Origin: Pseudomonadota bacterium
GTDB lineage: Bacteria; Pseudomonadota; Gammaproteobacteria; Burkholderiales; Gallionellaceae
Assembly (NCBI GenBank): GCA_021848465.1
Contig: JAJZUP010000001.1
Location: 186,001 to 250,000 of the forward strand
Reading direction: 5' to 3'
DNA: 64,000 nt
Shown here: positions 60,673 to 64,000 of the stretch, in pieces
How the letters are laid out: every line of letters begins with the position of its first letter
Numbering within the stretch: position 1 is the first letter of the stretch
Notes under the pieces: generated by a model
What the model saw: only the letters and a program-made list of their open reading frames with translations
Told to the model about the DNA's origin: nothing
Database searches by the model: none
Made by a program: the position numbers and the translations under genes

Positions 60673-62112
60673 CTAACTATTTGTTTTAGTTTGAGACGTA
60701 GCGGTTTTTTCATCGGGTTGTGCAAGCAGAATTGATAACAGCCTGCGGTCGGTATCCTTGATCCTTGATATCATCAAGTTCAGGAATGCTTTTGCAAAAC
60801 TTGCTTGCAAGCTGGCGCTTGCATGTTGTAACGATTCGCCTTCAATTTTGATCAGCCTGATATCCGTGATGGCTTTAACGGTTGCAAGTCTTGTGTGGCG
60901 CTCTTCATCCAGATAGGCGATTTCGCCGAAGCAACTTCCGCTATGCATGCGGGTCAGCTCCATCTCGTTTTTCGTAACCGCCGCCTCGCCGTTCAACATA
61001 ATATAGAAACTGCTGCCGACTTCATTCTCCCGAACAATATGTTCGCCAGCTTTGCTCTCATGCCACTGGCTGATTCCGACTGTTTCCCAGATTTCATTGT
61101 CGGAAAAGTGCTCGAAAAAACCTAAATTCCTCAATACGTCAAAATGCGCTGAATCAAACTGGACCTCTTCCACTTTTGCCATGCTCGGCAGTGCGGCGGC
61201 CAGATCATCGCAAAATGCTTTCCAGCTGTTATAGCGCATCTCGCGATCCTTATGCATGGCACGATGCACCGCAAAGCGTAATGCTCGAGGTATGTCCTGC
61301 CGGCGCTTTTCAAGTGGCAACGCCTCCTCGTGCAGTTTCTGGTAAATCATTTCGTCGTATGATTTTGCCGTAAAGGGAAGCTGACCTGTAAGTAGCTGAT
61401 ACGCCATTACGCCGACTGCATATACATCTGACTGCATCGACGGGCGCGCTTGCTGGAATTGTTCTGGCGGCATAAAGGGCAGGGTGCCCACCATATCGAC
61501 CTGAGTCGTGTCCGAGTTCAATAAAAACGCCGCGCCGAAATCAGACACCTTGACCGTATTGTTTTCACCTAACAGGACATTGCTGGGTTTGATGTCCCGA
61601 TGCAGGATGCCCATTTTGTGCGAGTAATCCAGTGCATTGCATACCTTGTACAGTATGTCGATCAACTTGTTGATGGGCAGCAGATTGTCGATCGATGTGA
61701 ATTGCTTCAGCGTACCGCCCGGTACATATTCCATGACCAGGTAATCAAACTCATCTGTACTGCATGCTTCAAATATCTGTACGATGAACGGATGCTGCAA
61801 CTTCCCGGCCAAACGCATTTCGTTCAGCCACATTTTGCGGTTACGTATACTTTCCTGCGGATTATCGAGATACCCTGATCTGGTCAGTTTCAGTGCTACT
61901 TCACGTTGCAAATAGGTGTCATATGCCAGATGTACTTCGCCCGCAGCGCCCCGGCCCAACTCTTTGCGCATCTGGAAACGATGCCTGAAGCTGTCGTCTT
62001 TGAGCGGGGCTGTTTCCTTTATGGAGCTTCGCACAAATTGTTTGCGCAATTCATTCAGGCCTTGAGAGTCTTCGCCGGTAGCGACGCGCTCTGAGGATTC
62101 AGTCGGTTTCAT
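60673..62112 (-). CDS. Ser/Thr protein kinase with C-terminal cyclic-nucleotide-binding domain
   Basis: 479 residues. The Hanks-type kinase (about 45-310) is complete: glycine loop GRGAAG (53-58), K75 in VALK, E98, HRDIKPSN (171-178), DFG (191-193) and PPE (215-217). A cNMP-binding domain (about 328-450) follows, with phosphate-cassette residues E397 (FGEIA) and R408 (TRLATV) as in CRP and PKA regulatory subunits. There is no membrane segment, so it is cytoplasmic. The ATG overlaps the stop of the carbonic anhydrase gene (ATGA). The substrate and the nucleotide bound are unknown. Confidence 0.9.
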   Translation of the reverse strand: MKPTESSERVATGEDSQGLNELRKQFVRSSIKETAPLKDDSFRHRFQMRKELGRGAAGEVHLAYDTYLQREVALKLTRSGYLDNPQESIRNRKMWLNEMRLAGKLQHPFIVQIFEACSTDEFDYLVMEYVPGGTLKQFTSIDNLLPINKLIDILYKVCNALDYSHKMGILHRDIKPSNVLLGENNTVKVSDFGAAFLLNSDTTQVDMVGTLPFMPPEQFQQARPSMQSDVYAVGVMAYQLLTGQLPFTAKSYDEMIYQKLHEEALPLEKRRQDIPRALRFAVHRAMHKDREMRYNSWKAFCDDLAAALPSMAKVEEVQFDSAHFDVLRNLGFFEHFSDNEIWETVGISQWHESKAGEHIVRENEVGSSFYIMLNGEAAVTKNEMELTRMHSGSCFGEIAYLDEERHTRLATVKAITDIRLIKIEGESLQHASASLQASFAKAFLNLMISRIKDTDRRLLSILLAQPDEKTATSQTKTNS

Positions 62113-62744
62113 AAGGCTTCAAAGCGCTGGGTTTTTTCATTGAATTGCAGCAACTGACCCTGTTCGATATCAAAGTACAAGCCATGCAAGGTCAATTTCC
62201 CTTGTTCTACCGGCTCCTTCACCCAGCTGAATGTCATAAGATTTTTCAGCGACCCCAGAATTGCGCGTTGCTCGCATGCGCGTGACAGCTCCTCAAGGGG
62301 CGCGTCAGGCATGTCCCGCATTACGCTGGCGCGCGCGGCTTCGGCCAACCCCATCCAGTCGCCGATGAATGAGTCTGTTTGGGACTCGCCGCCACTGCGT
62401 ACCAGAGCATTGATACCGCCACACCGCGCATGGCCGAACACAATGATGTGTTGGACTGCCAAGGTTCGCACGCCATATTCTATGGCAGCTGTCGTGCCAT
62501 GGTGGCCTGCGCGCCCTTCAGCTGGCGGCACCAGATTAGCCACATTGCGAATTACAAACAAATCGCCGGGCTCGCAATCCAGAACCAACGCGGGATCTAC
62601 GCGCGAGTCGCAACAGGCCACAACCAGGGTTTTGGGAGTTTGCCCGCTGGTTACCAGTTGTTGGTAAAAGTTGTCATTGCTTTCGAAGTGCTGTTTGCGA
62701 AAGCGCTGGAATCCGCTGATCAGTTTTTGCGGAATTTGGCTCAT
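62109..62744 (-). CDS. can: Beta-class carbonic anhydrase
   Basis: 211 residues. The zinc ligands are C44 (CCDSRV), H105 and C108 ([12 protein letters not shown]), with catalytic D46-R48. This is the CynT/Can type, which interconverts CO2 and bicarbonate in the cytoplasm. It overlaps both purC (4 bases) and the kinase gene (4 bases), so all three appear translationally coupled. Bicarbonate supply for purine carboxylation is a sensible reason for the purEC link. Confidence 0.93.
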   Translation of the reverse strand: MSQIPQKLISGFQRFRKQHFESNDNFYQQLVTSGQTPKTLVVACCDSRVDPALVLDCEPGDLFVIRNVANLVPPAEGRAGHHGTTAAIEYGVRTLAVQHIIVFGHARCGGINALVRSGGESQTDSFIGDWMGLAEAARASVMRDMPDAPLEELSRACEQRAILGSLKNLMTFSWVKEPVEQGKLTLHGLYFDIEQGQLLQFNEKTQRFEAL

Positions 62745-63625
62745 GTTCCCGTTAGCAGGCGTTGGGCCTCGCGGTATTTATCTGCGGTTTTCTGCAATAC
62801 ATCGGCTGGAATTTGCGGAGCAGGGGGCTGTTTGTTCCATCCGGATGCCTCCAGCCAGTCGCGCACAAATTGTTTGTCAAAGCTTGGGGGATTGCTTCCA
62901 ACCTGATACTGGTCCGCGGGCCAGAAGCGCGATGAGTCAGGAGTAAGTGCTTCATCAATCAGGTACAGCTTGCCATCTGCATCGGTACCAAATTCAAACT
63001 TGGTATCTGCAATGATGATGCCTCGCGTCAGGGCATAATCTGCCGCCTCGGTATATAGCGCGAGCGTCGCCCGTTTTACTTGTTCGGCCATTTCTGCACC
63101 GAGCAGTTTTTTCGCCTCCTCAAACGAGATATTCTCGTCGTGTTCGCCAACTGCGGCTTTAGTCGAGGGTGTAAACAGCGGCTCAGGCAACTTTTGCGCC
63201 TCCTGCAAGCCGGCCGGCAACTGGATCCCGCACACTGCGCCGGTCTTCTTGTAATCCTTCCAGCCAGAACCAACCAGATAGCCGCGCACAATTGCTTCGA
63301 TCGGCAACGGCTTGAGTTTTTTGGTCACAAATGCGCGGCCCCGTACCTGGGTTTTTTCCTGCTCGGTTTTCACCACTGACTCCGGAGGAATGCCAGACAG
63401 GTGATTTGGAATAACATGGCCTAGCTTTTTGAACCAGAAATTTGACACGGCCGTCAGTACTTCGCCCTTGCCTGGGATTGGTGTTGGCAGAATCACATCG
63501 AATGCGGACAAACGGTCTGTTTGCACAATCAACAAGTGCTCTGCATCAACTTCATACAAGTCGCGCACCTTGCCACGGTGAAGGAATTTCAGACTGCTCA
63601 GATTGGATTGGTGAAGGGCGGTCAT
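62741..63625 (-). CDS. purC: SAICAR synthase
   Basis: 294 residues, the longer PurC form. It begins [20 protein letters not shown] and has [41 protein letters not shown] and [17 protein letters not shown], all standard for ATP and CAIR/aspartate binding. It follows purE by one base and overlaps the carbonic anhydrase gene by 4, forming the head of a long leftward transcription unit. Confidence 0.96.
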   Translation of the reverse strand: MTALHQSNLSSLKFLHRGKVRDLYEVDAEHLLIVQTDRLSAFDVILPTPIPGKGEVLTAVSNFWFKKLGHVIPNHLSGIPPESVVKTEQEKTQVRGRAFVTKKLKPLPIEAIVRGYLVGSGWKDYKKTGAVCGIQLPAGLQEAQKLPEPLFTPSTKAAVGEHDENISFEEAKKLLGAEMAEQVKRATLALYTEAADYALTRGIIIADTKFEFGTDADGKLYLIDEALTPDSSRFWPADQYQVGSNPPSFDKQFVRDWLEASGWNKQPPAPQIPADVLQKTADKYREAQRLLTGT

Positions 63626-63626
63626 A

Positions 63627-64000
63627 TCAGCTCAATGTCGGGAGTGTCGTCGCAGCAATTTGCTCGGCCTGTTTTTTACGGTATGCCATCAACTTGTCGG
63701 CCAACGCCTTGTCGCTCAGGGCCAACATGGAAACGGCAAACAGCCCTGCATTGGCGGCTCCCGCCTCTCCAATTGCAAAAGTGGCTACCGGTATTCCTTT
63801 GGGCATCTGCACTATCGACAGTAGCGAGTCCATACCTTTGAGGTATTTCGAGGGTATGGGCACGCCCAGCACGGGCAGGGTAGTTTTGCCCGCGATCACG
63901 CCTGCCAAATGCGCAGCGCCACCAGCTCCGGCAATAAAACATTGCACACCCTGCGCACTCATTTCCTTGATGTAATCAAATAGCAAATCGGGCGAGCGAT
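63627..64000 (-). CDS. purE: N5-CAIR mutase PurE, 5' part missing
   Basis: The frame runs open off the right edge of the window; the TTG at 63986 is internal, since [12 protein letters not shown] is the usual PurE internal sequence. The visible C-terminal part has [36 protein letters not shown] and a final helix. PurE rearranges N5-CAIR to CAIR in purine synthesis, the step before PurC. The active-site N-terminal portion lies outside the window. Confidence 0.93.
   Translation of the reverse strand, partial: RSPDLLFDYIKEMSAQGVQCFIAGAGGAAHLAGVIAGKTTLPVLGVPIPSKYLKGMDSLLSIVQMPKGIPVATFAIGEAGAANAGLFAVSMLALSDKALADKLMAYRKKQAEQIAATTLPTLS

Overview
This 64 kb window looks like a chromosomal segment of a Gram-negative betaproteobacterium. 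The supporting evidence is a complete type IV pilus operon pilMNOPQ, lipoproteins with lipoboxes, an outer-membrane barrel, an RND efflux pump and small families typical of Betaproteobacteria (DUF3422, DUF2288, DUF6502, DUF5666). A member of the Nitrosomonadales/Gallionellaceae group is my guess from gene types only; no search was possible. I see no rRNA, tRNA, CRISPR array, transposase or prophage.

Layout. 1-6.4 kb: end of a FliB-like flagellin lysine methylase, a sensor-only membrane protein, purU, arfB, a chemoreceptor fused to a PilZ domain, and prfC. 6.6-9.8 kb: two GGDEF proteins side by side. 9.8-14 kb: a YchJ-like protein, srkA, a ParDE-type toxin-antitoxin pair, a permuted-papain hydrolase with a C-terminal cysteine cluster, and a nitroreductase; the middle of this block looks accessory. 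14-22.3 kb: rhlE, an HDOD protein, ychF, an FAD oxidase coupled to a membrane c-type haem protein, and priA. 22.5-32.7 kb: housekeeping genes gltB-gltD-hemE and an aroK-aroB-dgt unit in which aroK and aroB are read as one frame. 32.8-40.9 kb: pilMNOPQ with its terminator, then divergent mrcA and a nucleotidyltransferase-like gene. 40.9-49 kb: a second DEAD-box helicase, a TetR regulator with a perfect 16-bp palindrome before it, an RND pump and an MFS transporter. 49-57.8 kb: pyrC, a DUF5677-like gene, a DUF3422 protein, an old yellow enzyme, an orphan CheX, a gamma carbonic anhydrase, DUF2288, DUF302, xth, pyrE and a DUF4124 protein. 57.8-64 kb: one tightly packed leftward run purE-purC-carbonic anhydrase-Ser/Thr kinase-DUF6502-DUF5666-outer-membrane protein.

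Themes. Several genes point to cyclic-nucleotide and surface-behaviour signalling: two GGDEF proteins, an MCP-PilZ receptor, HDOD, CheX and a cNMP-binding kinase. The part I consider most likely to be undescribed is the last run. There a beta carbonic anhydrase is translationally coupled to a kinase with an apparently intact cyclic-nucleotide pocket, followed by a putative winged-helix protein (DUF6502), a secreted protein with five GIGGTG repeats and a His-rich tail (DUF5666), and a beta-barrel. The second notable point is the A8 homopolymer at the aroK/aroB junction: one A fewer would give two ordinary genes overlapping by ATGA.
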